A stretch of DNA of 64,000 nucleotides. It comes from Vulcanimicrobiota bacterium (lineage in GTDB: Bacteria; Vulcanimicrobiota; Vulcanimicrobiia; Vulcanimicrobiales; Vulcanimicrobiaceae). The notes beneath the pieces are model-generated. The model was not told the origin of the DNA. It ran no database searches and was given only the letters and a program-made list of their open reading frames with translations. Positions within the stretch are counted from its first letter, which is position 1. The number at the start of each line of letters is the position of its first letter. The stretch lies in contig DAHUZB010000033.1 of assembly GCA_027306785.1 (NCBI GenBank), positions 39,101 through 103,100 on the forward strand. Reading direction: 5' to 3'. The translations under genes were made by a program, and so were the position numbers. Below are positions 1 to 8,306 of the stretch, piece by piece.

Positions 1-508
1 CGGTCGGAGTGAGGCCGAGCACGTCGCGATAGTACGCGAGCGAGCGCTGCACGTCGCTCACGAAGAAGCCGTACAGATCGGCGCCGTTCACGCTCGTCGC
101 GCTACGCGGATGCTGCGGAACGGGTTCGTCGTCGGGCGTCTTGCGCTCGTGGACGATGACGCGGTTACCGTCCGGGTCGTTGCCGAGGCCCATGTAGCAG
201 ACCGGCGACTCCATGACGTCCATGAACTCGGCGCCGCGCGCGCGCAGTTCGTCGACGGCCTTGCGTGCGTCTGCGACGCGGAACATGACCGAGTAGTGTC
301 CCGGCATTGCCTCGTCGGGCTGCCAGAGCCCGAACGTGATACCGTCGTTCATCGTGAACTCGGCGCCGTTGCCGTCGGTCGGAGAGGTGGGGACGAGGCC
401 GAGCGTGTCGCGATAGAACGCGACGGCAGCCTTGATGTCGGGAACGATCGCGCCGATCAGATCGACGCCGGTGATCGCGGTGGCGCTCGCCGTGGAGGGT
501 GCGGCCAT
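1..508 (-). CDS. Tandem VOC (glyoxalase/bleomycin-resistance fold) protein, 3' end beyond window
   Basis: The minus strand is open from an ATG at 508 to the left edge, so the stop lies outside the window. The protein begins MAAPSTASAT and contains a VOC module (about residues 14-120) with DIKAAVAFYRDTLGL near its start and DPDGNRVIVHE near its end. After a short linker a second VOC repeat begins with DVQRSLAYYRDVLGL. Double-VOC proteins of this kind are metal-dependent glyoxalase/dioxygenase-like or sequestration proteins, and the substrate cannot be inferred. GAGGAG lies a few bases upstream of the ATG. A terminator-like hairpin and a perfect palindrome lie just upstream, suggesting controlled expression. 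Confidence 0.85.
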   Translation of the reverse strand, partial: MAAPSTASATAITGVDLIGAIVPDIKAAVAFYRDTLGLVPTSPTDGNGAEFTMNDGITFGLWQPDEAMPGHYSVMFRVADARKAVDELRARGAEFMDVMESPVCYMGLGNDPDGNRVIVHERKTPDDEPVPQHPRSATSVNGADLYGFFVSDVQRSLAYYRDVLGLTPT

Positions 509-529
509 GGGGTGCTCCTCGTAAAAGAA

Positions 530-559
530 AGGCTCGGGGTTGTTCTGTACCCCGAGCCT
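530..559 (-). terminator. Terminator-like hairpin in the leader of the VOC gene
   Basis: An 11-bp perfect inverted repeat (530-540 and 549-559, AGGCTCGGGGT type) with an 8-nt loop is followed on the minus strand by TTTCTTTT, then by the ribosome-binding site of the VOC gene. The form is that of an intrinsic terminator, but the site is the 5' leader, so it may act as an attenuator or as an insulator against read-through. Confidence 0.55.
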
Positions 560-570
560 AGAGCACCCTA

Positions 571-589
571 CCTGACAGCTGCTGTCAGG
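571..589. promoter_or_regulatory. Perfect palindrome, probable operator
   Basis: CCTGACAG and CTGTCAGG (571-578 and 582-589) form a perfect 8-bp inverted repeat around CTG, about 60 bp upstream of the VOC start. The size and symmetry fit a dimeric repressor or activator site. The cognate regulator is not evident in the window. The rest of the 509-873 intergenic stretch shows no gene. Confidence 0.5.
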
Positions 590-873
590 ATTAGCGAGCA
601 TAGTCGCTTATCACGAAGCCGTATAGGCAAGCATTTTAAGGCGTGATTCTATAGAGGCTCAATTGACGACGTAAGCTTTACTCAGAGAGCCCACATTCCG
701 AACGGAAAAACCTGGCGATCTACAGGCGACGCGCGCTCGGTAGGGAGTAACTCCGGCTGAGGGCCGCTTTACAGCTTGTCACAGTCCTGTTATCCTTACG
801 CAGTTGTCTCGTCTGGTCCCGACAGGTAGTCGGCGACCCTTTGATGGCGGTCAACGGTTCTGGAGAAAATTTA

Positions 874-2040
874 ATGGCCACTAAGACGGCTGCCGCGAAG
901 GCATCTGTATACGTTTTTCGCTACCATTCATGCCGGAACATCACCTCGCCCGAAGATGAGAAGGCCGGTCGCAGAGTTTATGCCGGTCACGCTCCTGCGT
1001 CGGCTGTCCTCGACCTTGAAGACAACGATAACGTGCGCGAGTACCTCGTTGACGCGCCAGGCAAAGAAAAACGCTCACCCACGCTTGTTCATCAGGCTAT
1101 CCGTAAAACGCTACAGGAGAATCCGGAGGATTTTTCTATCCTGAATGGCGGTATGGTCCTTGTCGCGCGCCACGCGGAAGTGATCGACAAAGAAAAGAAA
1201 ATCCTTCTAACGTCGCCGAGCATCATCAACGGTTCACAGACTCAGGGCGAATTGAAGCGTCATTTCGCTATGAACTCGCGCTATCCGGATTTCGTGGAGC
1301 CGAGCGTGAAGTACGAGTTGATCGTCACGACCGATGACGATTTGATCGCTGAAGTATCAATCGCGCGTAATTTTCAGAATGACGTTCGAGCGATCTCCAT
1401 CGCCGGCCGTCGCGGTCAACTCGAAGAACTCGAAGGCGCAGTTCAAGAGGTTCTGCCCAACGTGAAATTGCGAAAGTCGGAAACCGATATTGTTTCCGAT
1501 GGGCAATTTCTGGATACAGAAAAGCTGATTCAAGTTGTTTTCGCGCTCATGCCCGAAGACTTGCTAGCTGCACTCGACGTTCGCGATGGCAAGGTTTTTA
1601 CATACAGTCAAAAGACGCGATGCCTTAAACTGTTTCAAAAAATCGTCGATGGCCAGGCCGACCCGGAAATTCGTAAAGCCTATCGCTATTTTCTCGACAT
1701 TGCGGGCCAAGCCTGGCTCCTGTACGAGCGGTGGAAGTCGCACGCGGGCTTCCGCGGAACCCGCATCCGATCGATCGTTCGAGAACGGGGGCAGATCGAG
1801 GATGTACCCGATGGTATCGTGTTCCCGATCATTGCCTCGCTCGAGTCATTTGTGAAAAAGACGCGTAACGGTTGGGTTATCAGAATCCCGAACGAGTTCG
1901 ATGAGGCGGTCCTTATCGATACGGCCGATCAGGCCTATAAAGAAATAGCTGCTCATAATCCGCAAACGATGGGAAAGAGCAAGGCCTGTTACTCAGCCTT
2001 GCTTCGTGTTACCAGCATCTACGCAAAACTCATCGGCTAA
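874..2040 (+). CDS. AIPR-family (abortive infection phage resistance) protein
   Basis: A 388-aa soluble protein if started at ATG 874, which has GGAG 8 nt upstream. An in-frame TTG/ATG at 841/844 lacks a Shine-Dalgarno sequence. It carries the AIPR-like core: ILNGG (residues 89-93), IINGSQT (117-123), then ARNFQNDV, matching the family pattern of a conserved NGG, a VNG-QT motif and a N-QN-V motif. AIPR proteins are found in phage-defence settings, alone or beside restriction-modification genes; biochemistry is poorly known. Here it stands alone, flanked by long intergenic DNA. Its coding sequence is only about 50% GC, with AAA/GAA/TTT-rich codons unlike its neighbours, which suggests horizontal acquisition. 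No partner nuclease or methylase is adjacent. Confidence 0.68.
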   Translation: MATKTAAAKASVYVFRYHSCRNITSPEDEKAGRRVYAGHAPASAVLDLEDNDNVREYLVDAPGKEKRSPTLVHQAIRKTLQENPEDFSILNGGMVLVARHAEVIDKEKKILLTSPSIINGSQTQGELKRHFAMNSRYPDFVEPSVKYELIVTTDDDLIAEVSIARNFQNDVRAISIAGRRGQLEELEGAVQEVLPNVKLRKSETDIVSDGQFLDTEKLIQVVFALMPEDLLAALDVRDGKVFTYSQKTRCLKLFQKIVDGQADPEIRKAYRYFLDIAGQAWLLYERWKSHAGFRGTRIRSIVRERGQIEDVPDGIVFPIIASLESFVKKTRNGWVIRIPNEFDEAVLIDTADQAYKEIAAHNPQTMGKSKACYSALLRVTSIYAKLIG

Positions 2041-2201
2041 AGTAAGAGCTCGTCGTACACCGCCTGCGGGCGCTGCGCTTCGTTCGGCTTTTCTTCTGAG
2101 AGTTTGACAACAAAAATTGGCGCGTGCAGCCGCGTTCTGTGATAGTCAATATTGACGCGGACGAGTCAACCGCATTAGTGCCAAAAAATCAGAGATCCTC
2201 G

Positions 2202-2248
2202 CAATAGCCACGAACGAGACCGGAAATCGGCCCCGTTCGCGGCTATTG
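2202..2248 (-). terminator. Long hairpin downstream of the DUF1761 gene
   Basis: Arms 2202-2216 and 2234-2248 (CAATAGCC.CGAACG type) pair over 15 bp with one mismatch and begin 3 nt past the DUF1761 stop. A T-tract follows on the minus strand about 15 nt beyond the stem. It probably separates the convergent AIPR and DUF1761 transcripts. A 12-bp palindrome, GTCAATATTGAC, lies at 2145-2156. The rest of 2041-2250 shows nothing recognisable. Confidence 0.5.
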
Positions 2249-2250
2249 GA

Positions 2251-2658
2251 TTATGCCGCCTTGGGTTTCCAGGCGGCGATGATCGCGCCCATGATCGCCA
2301 TGCCGATGGCGACGTAGCCGATGTCGATGCCGCCGAGCGCCGGGCCGCGCATTTCGAACGCGTACGTCATCCAGGTCATGCTGCCGTAGATCAGCAGGCC
2401 GATCGAGAAGCCGATGAAGGCGCCGCGCCCGACGTCCACGTTGCCGCGCCAGCTGAAGACGCGCGCGATCCCGTAGGCGGCAAAGAACGCCATGATGACC
2501 GCGACGACGTATTGATAGGTGCCGCCGGTCGGGGCCGACGTCGCGCCGAGGCTCATCGCCTGCATCCATTGGCTCTTGAAGAGCACGCCGTACCAAAGCC
2601 CGCCGAAGGCGAAGAACACGATCGCACTCACCACGATCGCAAGCCAGTTGACCCGCAT
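2251..2658 (-). CDS. DUF1761 family membrane protein
   Basis: A 135-aa protein with four hydrophobic helices (about residues 5-27, 50-68, 78-98 and 108-130). The N-terminal VNWLAIVVSAIVFFAFGGLWYG and the W-rich first helix are typical of DUF1761, a family of small four-helix membrane proteins of unknown function. The start at 2658 is well supported: an AAGGAGGA site lies 5 nt upstream, while longer forms read into the upstream hairpin. It lies downstream of pnp on the same strand, with a strong hairpin between, so it probably has its own promoter or depends on read-through. Confidence 0.8.
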   Translation of the reverse strand: MRVNWLAIVVSAIVFFAFGGLWYGVLFKSQWMQAMSLGATSAPTGGTYQYVVAVIMAFFAAYGIARVFSWRGNVDVGRGAFIGFSIGLLIYGSMTWMTYAFEMRGPALGGIDIGYVAIGMAIMGAIIAAWKPKAA

Positions 2659-2688
2659 AAATTCCTCCTTTTGTCGCAGCAAACGATT

Positions 2689-2714
2689 GAGGGCTCGCAT
2701 TGCTGCGAGCCCTC
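2689..2714 (-). terminator. Hairpin terminator after pnp
   Basis: An 11-bp perfect stem (2689-2699 and 2704-2714) closes a GCAA tetraloop on the minus strand, 15 nt past the pnp stop. The downstream sequence is only moderately T-rich, so it may act as terminator or as 3' stabiliser. Confidence 0.6.
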
Positions 2715-2728
2715 TCGTTGTCCTGCCC

Positions 2729-5041
2729 TTAGTCGTCGTGGCGGCCCGGGGGGCGTCGGCGACGACGCTGCGGCGGCGCACCGGGTGCGTCGGCGGGCGG
2801 GGGCGGGTTGTCGCCGTGATCGCGGCTGCCGCCGTGGTCGCCGCGACCGCCGTGGTCGCCGTGATCGCGACGGGGGCGGAACTCGCCGTTGCCGCGGCTG
2901 CCGCGACCGCTATCGCCGGTATCTCCGCCCGGCATCAGCGCCTTGCGGGAGAGATTTACGCGGCCTTGGCCGTCGATCTCCATGACCTTGACGTCGATCT
3001 CGTCGCCGACGTTAACCACGTCTTCCACCTTCGCGACGCGCTCGGGAGCGAGTTGCGAGATGTGGACCAGGCCTTCTTTGCCGGGAAGGATCTGCACGAA
3101 CGCGCCGATCGCGATCACGCGCGTGACGACGCCGTGATAGGTCTCGCCGACCACGATCTCCTTGGTGATCGATTCGACGTACTTCTTCGCCGCGTCTCCG
3201 CTCTCGCCGTCGAGCGAGGTGATGTACACGGTGCCGTCGTCTTCGATATCGATCTTCTCGACGCCGGTCTCTTGGATGATCTTGTTGATCACCTTGCCGC
3301 CCGGTCCGATCACGTCCTTGATCTTGTCCGGGTTGATCTTGATCACGATCATGCGCGGCGCGTACTTCGAGAGTTCGGTGCGCGGTGCTTCGATCGTTTC
3401 GGTGAGCTTATCGATGATGAAGAGACGCGATTTCTTCGCTTCCACCATCGCTTCGCGCATGATGTCGATCGTGATGCCCTGCACCTTGATGTCCATCTGA
3501 ATCGCGGTGATGCCCTTCTTGGTGCCCGCCACCTTGAAGTCCATCTCGCCGAGCGCGTCTTCCAAGCCTTGGATGTCGGTGAGGATCGCGTACTGCTTGC
3601 CCTTGAGGATCAAGCCCATCGCGACGCCCGCGACGTGGCCCTTGATCGGCACGCCCGCATCCATCAGCGCGAGGGTCGAACCGCAGACCGACGCCATCGA
3701 CGACGATCCGTTCGATTCGAGCACTTCGCTCATCAGGCGCATCGTGTACGGGAAATCTTCCTTGGGCGGAAGCACCGGCACGAGCGCGCGTTCGGCGAGG
3801 TGGCCGTGGCCGATCTCGCGGCGGCCGGGTCCGCGCATCGGGCGCGTCTCACCGACCGAGAACGGCGGGAAGTTGTAGAAGTGCATGTAGCGCTTGTCTG
3901 CGAGATCGACGATCCCGTCGAGACGCTGCGCGTCGCCCGACGAACCGAGCGTCGCGGCGGTGAAGACCTGCGTCTGTCCGCGCGTGAAGACGCCCGAGCC
4001 GTGCACGCGGGGCACGTAGTGCACCTTGCTCCAGATCGGACGGATCTCGTTCGGCTTGCGGCCGTCGGGACGGATCTTTTCGTCCACGACCATCGTGCGC
4101 AGCTCGTCCTCTTCCATCGCCTTGACGATCTTGCCGAAATCTTTGGCGAAGGCGGGATCTTCGAGCATCGCTTTGATCGCTTCGTCTTTTTTGCCGCAGC
4201 GCGCGATCGCTTCTTCGCGCGTGATCGCGTCGAAGGCGTCTTCGCGCTCGCCCTTCTCGACGACGCGCATCGCTTTGGCGACGTCCTTGGCGAACGTCTT
4301 GCGCACCCACTTGTCGAGATCGGCGTTGACCTTCTTGAGCGGGAACTCGCGCTTCTCTTTGCCGACCTTCTTCGCGAGCTTGTTGATCGCCGCGACGATG
4401 GTTTTGATCTCCGCGTGCGCGAACTCGACCGCGCCGAGGAAATCTTCCTCGGAGATCTCGTTACCGCCGCCTTCGACCATCATCACCGCGTCGGCGGTGC
4501 CGGCGATCACGATGTCCATGCCGCCGGTCTCGTACTGTTCGAGCGTCGGATTGCAGATGTAGTTCCCGTCTTCGTCGCGTCCGACGCGCACCGCCGCAAC
4601 GGTCTTGTCGAACGGGATATCCGAAAACGCGAGCGCCGCACCGGCGGCGCAAACGCCGATCACGTCGGCGTCGAGCTGCGGATCGATCGAAAGCACCGTC
4701 GCGACGATCTGAACGTCGTTGTGGAAGCCTTCGGGGAAGAGCGGACGGATCGGACGATCGATCTGACGCGAGCTGAGCACGGCGTGCTCGGGCGGACGCC
4801 CTTCGCGTTTGATGTAGCCGCCGGGGATTTTGCCCGCGGCGTACATCTTCTCTTCGAAATCGCAGGTCAGGGGAAAGAAGTCGATGCCTTCACGAGGTTT
4901 GTCGGAGGCAGTGACGGCGCAGAGCACGACGTTTTGGTCGCCGTAACGAATCAGCGCGGAGCCGTTTGCTTGCTTCGCGAGTTCGCCGGTCTCGATGACC
5001 ATCGTGCGCCCGCCGACCGTAAGGGTCACGGATTCGGGCAC
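2729..5041 (-). CDS. pnp: Polyribonucleotide nucleotidyltransferase (PNPase)
   Basis: A 770-aa phosphorolytic 3'-5' exoribonuclease. Domains in order: first RNase PH-like domain (about 10-145), linker helices, catalytic second RNase PH domain (about 310-545, with GQTQVFTAATLGS and the DIMREAMVEAK segment), KH domain (about 550-615, GPGGKVINKI) and S1 domain (about 620-690, HGVVTRVIAIGAFV). A Gly/Arg/Asp/His-rich tail of about 70 residues ends in PPGRHDD and is probably a disordered RNA-binding extension. The start is GTG with AGGAGA 6 nt upstream. In many bacteria pnp follows rpsO; here it follows a cupin gene and rpsO is about 30 kb away. Confidence 0.97.
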   Translation of the reverse strand: MPESVTLTVGGRTMVIETGELAKQANGSALIRYGDQNVVLCAVTASDKPREGIDFFPLTCDFEEKMYAAGKIPGGYIKREGRPPEHAVLSSRQIDRPIRPLFPEGFHNDVQIVATVLSIDPQLDADVIGVCAAGAALAFSDIPFDKTVAAVRVGRDEDGNYICNPTLEQYETGGMDIVIAGTADAVMMVEGGGNEISEEDFLGAVEFAHAEIKTIVAAINKLAKKVGKEKREFPLKKVNADLDKWVRKTFAKDVAKAMRVVEKGEREDAFDAITREEAIARCGKKDEAIKAMLEDPAFAKDFGKIVKAMEEDELRTMVVDEKIRPDGRKPNEIRPIWSKVHYVPRVHGSGVFTRGQTQVFTAATLGSSGDAQRLDGIVDLADKRYMHFYNFPPFSVGETRPMRGPGRREIGHGHLAERALVPVLPPKEDFPYTMRLMSEVLESNGSSSMASVCGSTLALMDAGVPIKGHVAGVAMGLILKGKQYAILTDIQGLEDALGEMDFKVAGTKKGITAIQMDIKVQGITIDIMREAMVEAKKSRLFIIDKLTETIEAPRTELSKYAPRMIVIKINPDKIKDVIGPGGKVINKIIQETGVEKIDIEDDGTVYITSLDGESGDAAKKYVESITKEIVVGETYHGVVTRVIAIGAFVQILPGKEGLVHISQLAPERVAKVEDVVNVGDEIDVKVMEIDGQGRVNLSRKALMPGGDTGDSGRGSRGNGEFRPRRDHGDHGGRGDHGGSRDHGDNPPPPADAPGAPPQRRRRRPPGRHDD

Positions 5042-5131
5042 AGGTTCTCCTAGTTTCTGTTGTTTGCTCTTGTTAATGAACCGTGCCTCGTTCTGGAAAA
5101 ACCGCCACTGCCCCTCGTCGTGCGTTCCGAA

Positions 5132-5500
5132 TTACGCCTTCTTGGCGTACGTCGGGGCGCCGGTCAGGTCGAAGACGACGCACTCGTCGGAGCCGATGAC
5201 CCAGGCATCGTGCCCCGGCGGGATCGCCATCGCGTCGCCCGGTCCGTAGTCCATCGTGGTCCCGTCGTCGCAGCGGACGTGCAAGCGCCCGGAGATCACG
5301 TAGCCCAGATGCGAACTGCGGCAGGTGGGGGTTCCGGCGAGCGTCTGCACGCAGTCCGACCACTTCCAGCCGGGTTCGAAGGTGGCGCGGCCGACCTGTT
5401 GGCCGCCGACGGTGACGATCTCGATGCGGCCCTTGGGAAAGGTGCGCACCTCGTCGGGCTTACTGAAGTTCTTGCGCTCGATGAGCGTGGCAATCGCCAT
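5132..5500 (-). CDS. Small single-domain cupin protein
   Basis: A 122-aa protein with one cupin barrel: GWKWSDCVQTLAGT, then HLGYVISGRLHVRCDDG (first cupin motif) and YGPGDAMAIPPGHDAWVIG (second motif). These residues usually bind a divalent metal or shape a small-molecule pocket. The start is ATG at 5500, with GGAGG about 6 nt upstream. It is likely a cytosolic small-molecule-binding or enzymatic cupin; the ligand is unknown. It lies upstream of pnp on the same strand with a 90-bp gap, so co-transcription is possible but not evident. Confidence 0.85.
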   Translation of the reverse strand: MAIATLIERKNFSKPDEVRTFPKGRIEIVTVGGQQVGRATFEPGWKWSDCVQTLAGTPTCRSSHLGYVISGRLHVRCDDGTTMDYGPGDAMAIPPGHDAWVIGSDECVVFDLTGAPTYAKKA

Positions 5501-5577
5501 TGATGACCCTCCTCGTGTGCTTGGGTCACCTGATGCTACCAGCGCCGTCGCGCGTTGGCAGTGGTTATGCGAGCGCC

Positions 5578-6012
5578 CTACTGTTTCGGCGGCAGCGGAT
5601 TTGTCCAGACCGAGCCGTCGGCGTAGCGCACCGAGAGCACGACGCAGTGCGGGAACTCCGTGCCTAGCGGAAAGATTTGGTCGCTCACGGGAAAGCTGTG
5701 CTCGATCAGCGCGCCGTTCGAGAAAACGCCGGTGTCCTGCGCCGCGGCGACCATCCAGCCTTTGACGACGAAGGCGAAGGTGATCTCGCTCAGCGGGCGC
5801 GCGCCGTCGTTCACGTACGAAATGTAGAGCAGATCCTGACCGCGTTTGTGATAGCGCGTGCGGATCTTCCCTTTGTCGTTGGTGTAGGTATCCGCGTACG
5901 GAGCGGGCGCGCGATACGCATCGCAGCGCGTGACGCGCACGTGCGGCGGCGGTGCGGGCGGTGCCGTTCCGGCGTAGGCGAGCGCGGTTACGGCGAAGAG
6001 CGCGGCGAGCAT
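5578..6012 (-). CDS. Hypothetical secreted protein
   Basis: A 144-aa protein with a hydrophobic N-terminus (MLAALFAVTALAYAG) that reads as a signal peptide, followed by a proline-rich linker. The mature part contains CDAYR, a long beta-rich stretch and a second cysteine (PHCVVLSVRYADG), so a single disulphide is possible. The phrases YISYVNDGARPLSEITFAF and YADGSVWTNP suggest an immunoglobulin-like or DUF-type periplasmic domain. I do not recognise a named family. It sits between the cupin gene and another small hypothetical gene on the same strand. Confidence 0.6.
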   Translation of the reverse strand: MLAALFAVTALAYAGTAPPAPPPHVRVTRCDAYRAPAPYADTYTNDKGKIRTRYHKRGQDLLYISYVNDGARPLSEITFAFVVKGWMVAAAQDTGVFSNGALIEHSFPVSDQIFPLGTEFPHCVVLSVRYADGSVWTNPLPPKQ

Positions 6013-6048
6013 CGATTGCGCTCGTTCGCGCGAGGCGGCGCGACTCTT

Positions 6049-6396
6049 CTACGCGAGCGTGTTGATGCCCGAGCCGTTGCCGTAGAGACCCTGCTGCACG
6101 GCGGGCGCGATCTGTCCGAGGAGCGTGGTGAGCTGCGCGAAGGACGACGCAGTTCCACCCGCGGTGAATTGCGGAATCTGCGGTGCGCCGAACTCGACGG
6201 CTTGGAGTAGATAGGTGTCGGACCACGATGCCAGCGAGTCGTAGCTCTGCTGGTACGGATTCGCGGAGGCGCTCGCGGGCGACGCAGCGGGCGCCGTCTG
6301 TGCGGGCGCGCCGTTGCCGCTCAGGCCGAGCACGCCGAACCCGGCCACGGTCGACGGGGCGGGGAGCGGGGTGGAGCCGATCGACGAAACGCTCAT
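6049..6396 (-). CDS. Small hypothetical protein with low-complexity N-terminus
   Basis: A 115-aa protein rich in Ser, Ala, Gly and Pro in its first half (residues 1-50) and more ordered in its second half (SYDSLASWSDTYLLQAVEFG, then ASSFAQLTTLLGQIAPAVQQG). It has no signal peptide or membrane helix. An AAGGG ribosome-binding site lies about 5 nt upstream of the ATG. I do not recognise a family; the composition resembles small surface-appendage or secretion-associated proteins, but this is not diagnostic. Confidence 0.5.
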   Translation of the reverse strand: MSVSSIGSTPLPAPSTVAGFGVLGLSGNGAPAQTAPAASPASASANPYQQSYDSLASWSDTYLLQAVEFGAPQIPQFTAGGTASSFAQLTTLLGQIAPAVQQGLYGNGSGINTLA

Positions 6397-6442
6397 GTGA
6401 CCCTTGCATCATAGCGCACGACGCGCGCGCGGCCAAGCGGCG

Positions 6443-7297
6443 CTAGTCAATCTTTACCGAGTATTGGCGGTTTTTGAAGGCCGGATACTCGCGCTCCCAG
6501 CTCTGCGGCCACGCGTCGCCGAGTCCGGCCGCGGTGGCGGTGTAGCCGCCGCCGTAAGCGTAGATCGCGGCGCGTTGGTCGGCGGCATCCTCGCCCGCGA
6601 GATTCTCGGGCCGCGACGCCGTTGCGTACATCGCGTACCAGGTCGCGGTAAGCCCCTCGCAGCGCGGGAGCAGTTCCAGCAGCGCCTGCGAGGTGGCGCG
6701 ATGATCGTCGTGATCGCCGGGATTGCGCTCGGGGTCGGGATCCGCGGCGAAGACGCGGGCCGGGCCCGGCTCGCGTTCGTGCCGCACGATCGCCTCGAGC
6801 ACGGCGACGAACTCCGCCCAAGTGCGATACGGGGGCGCATCGGCGGGCCAGCGCACCGCGAGCGGGCGGCTCTCGTCGCGCAGCGCGGCGAGCGATGCCG
6901 ATCCGTCGCCGCTGCGGCCGTCGCGCGCGTGCAGCAGGTAGATGCGCACCGACGCCGCGCGCTCGTCGGTCACGTCGGCACGCAAGACCGCCTTTTCCGC
7001 GATGTGTTCGAGCGCGTAGGCAACCGTGCACGACGACGGCAGCGCCTCGTCGTCGGCGAGATAGGGATTCCACGAGGGCAGTGCGCGCATGATCGAGAGC
7101 ACGCAGCCGTTGAGTCGGGCGCGCCAGTGCCGATCGTCGTGGCGGCCTTCGCCGGCCGTCGCAATCACGAAGACGACGTGTTCGCGCGGATCGCGCAACG
7201 CGCGATAGACGTCGGCGCCCATGAAGAGCTGCCAATCATCCTGGTGCGCGCAGACCACGAACGTGGTGCGGCGCGCGTTACGCGCGGTCGCGTACAT
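6443..7297 (-). CDS. PIG-L/LmbE family deacetylase-like protein
   Basis: A 284-aa protein of the LmbE fold, a zinc-dependent family that removes acyl groups from N-acetylated sugars. The first metal motif appears as CAHQDDWQLFMG near residue 17 (family A-H-x-D-D). A later DHDDHRATSQALLELL corresponds to the H-x-x-H element. The flanking Rossmann-like strands (FVIATAGEGRHDD) are also typical. It overlaps the upstream glycosyltransferase gene by 20 bp on the same strand, which suggests coupled expression and a role in trimming a sugar of the surface polysaccharide. Confidence 0.8.
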   Translation of the reverse strand: MYATARNARRTTFVVCAHQDDWQLFMGADVYRALRDPREHVVFVIATAGEGRHDDRHWRARLNGCVLSIMRALPSWNPYLADDEALPSSCTVAYALEHIAEKAVLRADVTDERAASVRIYLLHARDGRSGDGSASLAALRDESRPLAVRWPADAPPYRTWAEFVAVLEAIVRHEREPGPARVFAADPDPERNPGDHDDHRATSQALLELLPRCEGLTATWYAMYATASRPENLAGEDAADQRAAIYAYGGGYTATAAGLGDAWPQSWEREYPAFKNRQYSVKID

Positions 7298-8285
7298 AGG
7301 CGTTCAATGCCTCCGAAAACAGCGAGCATTCCCGTTCGAGCGAGTGCCGCGCGGCGACGAGCGATGCCTCGTGCGCGAGCCGGTCGGTCCGCGCACGGTC
7401 GCGCAGAAGTGCGGCGGCCGCCTTCGCGAGCGCGGCGCCATCTTCGGTCGCCACGACGCAGGTGCGATCGTCGATGCAGAAGTCGGCGGTGCCTTCGCAC
7501 GGCGGCAGCACGACGGCGGTGCCGAGCGCCATCGCCTCGAGTGCGGGGAGATAGAAGCCCTCGTATGCGTGCGGCAGCAGCACCGCCACGCGGCTCGCCG
7601 CGATACGGCGCAGAAAGGCCTCGCGCGGAATCAACACGGTTTCGAGATCGGTCTCCACGCCGCGTTCGCGCAAGTGCCGCGCGATCGCTTCGGCGCGCGG
7701 CGCATCCTTCGCGCCGCCGATGAAGACGCGCTCGGCGCGTTCGCCGCGCAGGCTCGCGAGCCCCGACACGTCGATGCCGTTCGGAATCGCGACGATCGGT
7801 CCGTTCACGCCGTTGGTCGCCCGCAGCGCGCGCGCCACGCGCTCGCTTACGCAGACGCGCAGCGCGCGCCGTCCGAGCTCGGCGCGGCGCGGATCGCCGG
7901 GGGTCGCATGCCGCATGCTCTGGATCAAACTCACGACCGGCGCGTCGCCCATCTCGATCCCCGCCTCATCGAAGATGCGCCAGTTCATGCCCGCCGTGAA
8001 ATAGGCATCGGCCGCGATCGGCTCGCGCACGATGCGGCATCCGGGCGGCAGTAATTCGGCCGGAGGCAGCGCGGCGCTCTCGGCGGTGAGCCAGAGCACC
8101 GGTTCGTAGATGCCGCTTGCGGCGACGTGACGCAGGTAATCGAACACCTTGAGATGCCCGCCGAGCATCGAATGATAGGTGCGAACGAAGAGCATCCGGC
8201 GCGCGGGGGCCGATTCCGACACGTGCAAATGATTGGGTTCACGCAGTGGGAACCCTGCGCTTGGGCGAATCTCGAACGCCTGCAT
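7278..8285 (-). CDS. GT4-type glycosyltransferase
   Basis: A 335-aa retaining glycosyltransferase of the GT-B fold. It begins with a sugar-acceptor Rossmann half (RMLFVRTYHSMLGGHLKVFDYL). In the second half AIPNGIDVSGLASL and HAYEGFYLPALEAMALGTAVVLPPCEGTADF match the donor-binding E-x7-E region of GT4 enzymes. It is cytosolic or membrane-associated and probably uses a nucleotide-sugar donor; donor and acceptor cannot be inferred. Coupled to the downstream LmbE-like deacetylase (20-bp overlap). The opposite strand carries ggt just upstream, so 8286-8306 is a short divergent promoter region. Confidence 0.85.
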   Translation of the reverse strand: MQAFEIRPSAGFPLREPNHLHVSESAPARRMLFVRTYHSMLGGHLKVFDYLRHVAASGIYEPVLWLTAESAALPPAELLPPGCRIVREPIAADAYFTAGMNWRIFDEAGIEMGDAPVVSLIQSMRHATPGDPRRAELGRRALRVCVSERVARALRATNGVNGPIVAIPNGIDVSGLASLRGERAERVFIGGAKDAPRAEAIARHLRERGVETDLETVLIPREAFLRRIAASRVAVLLPHAYEGFYLPALEAMALGTAVVLPPCEGTADFCIDDRTCVVATEDGAALAKAAAALLRDRARTDRLAHEASLVAARHSLERECSLFSEALNAYVRDRA

Positions 8286-8306
8286 GCTCGGAGGATCGGA
8301 ATTTCG

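Noticed and set aside
841..873. TTG/ATG start for the AIPR gene at 841/844
   Set aside because: No Shine-Dalgarno; ATG 874 has GGAG 8 nt upstream.
2519..5053. An 844-aa open frame on the plus strand
   Set aside because: It is antisense to pnp, whose domains are fully conserved. The translation is charged, low-complexity and lacks any family motif.
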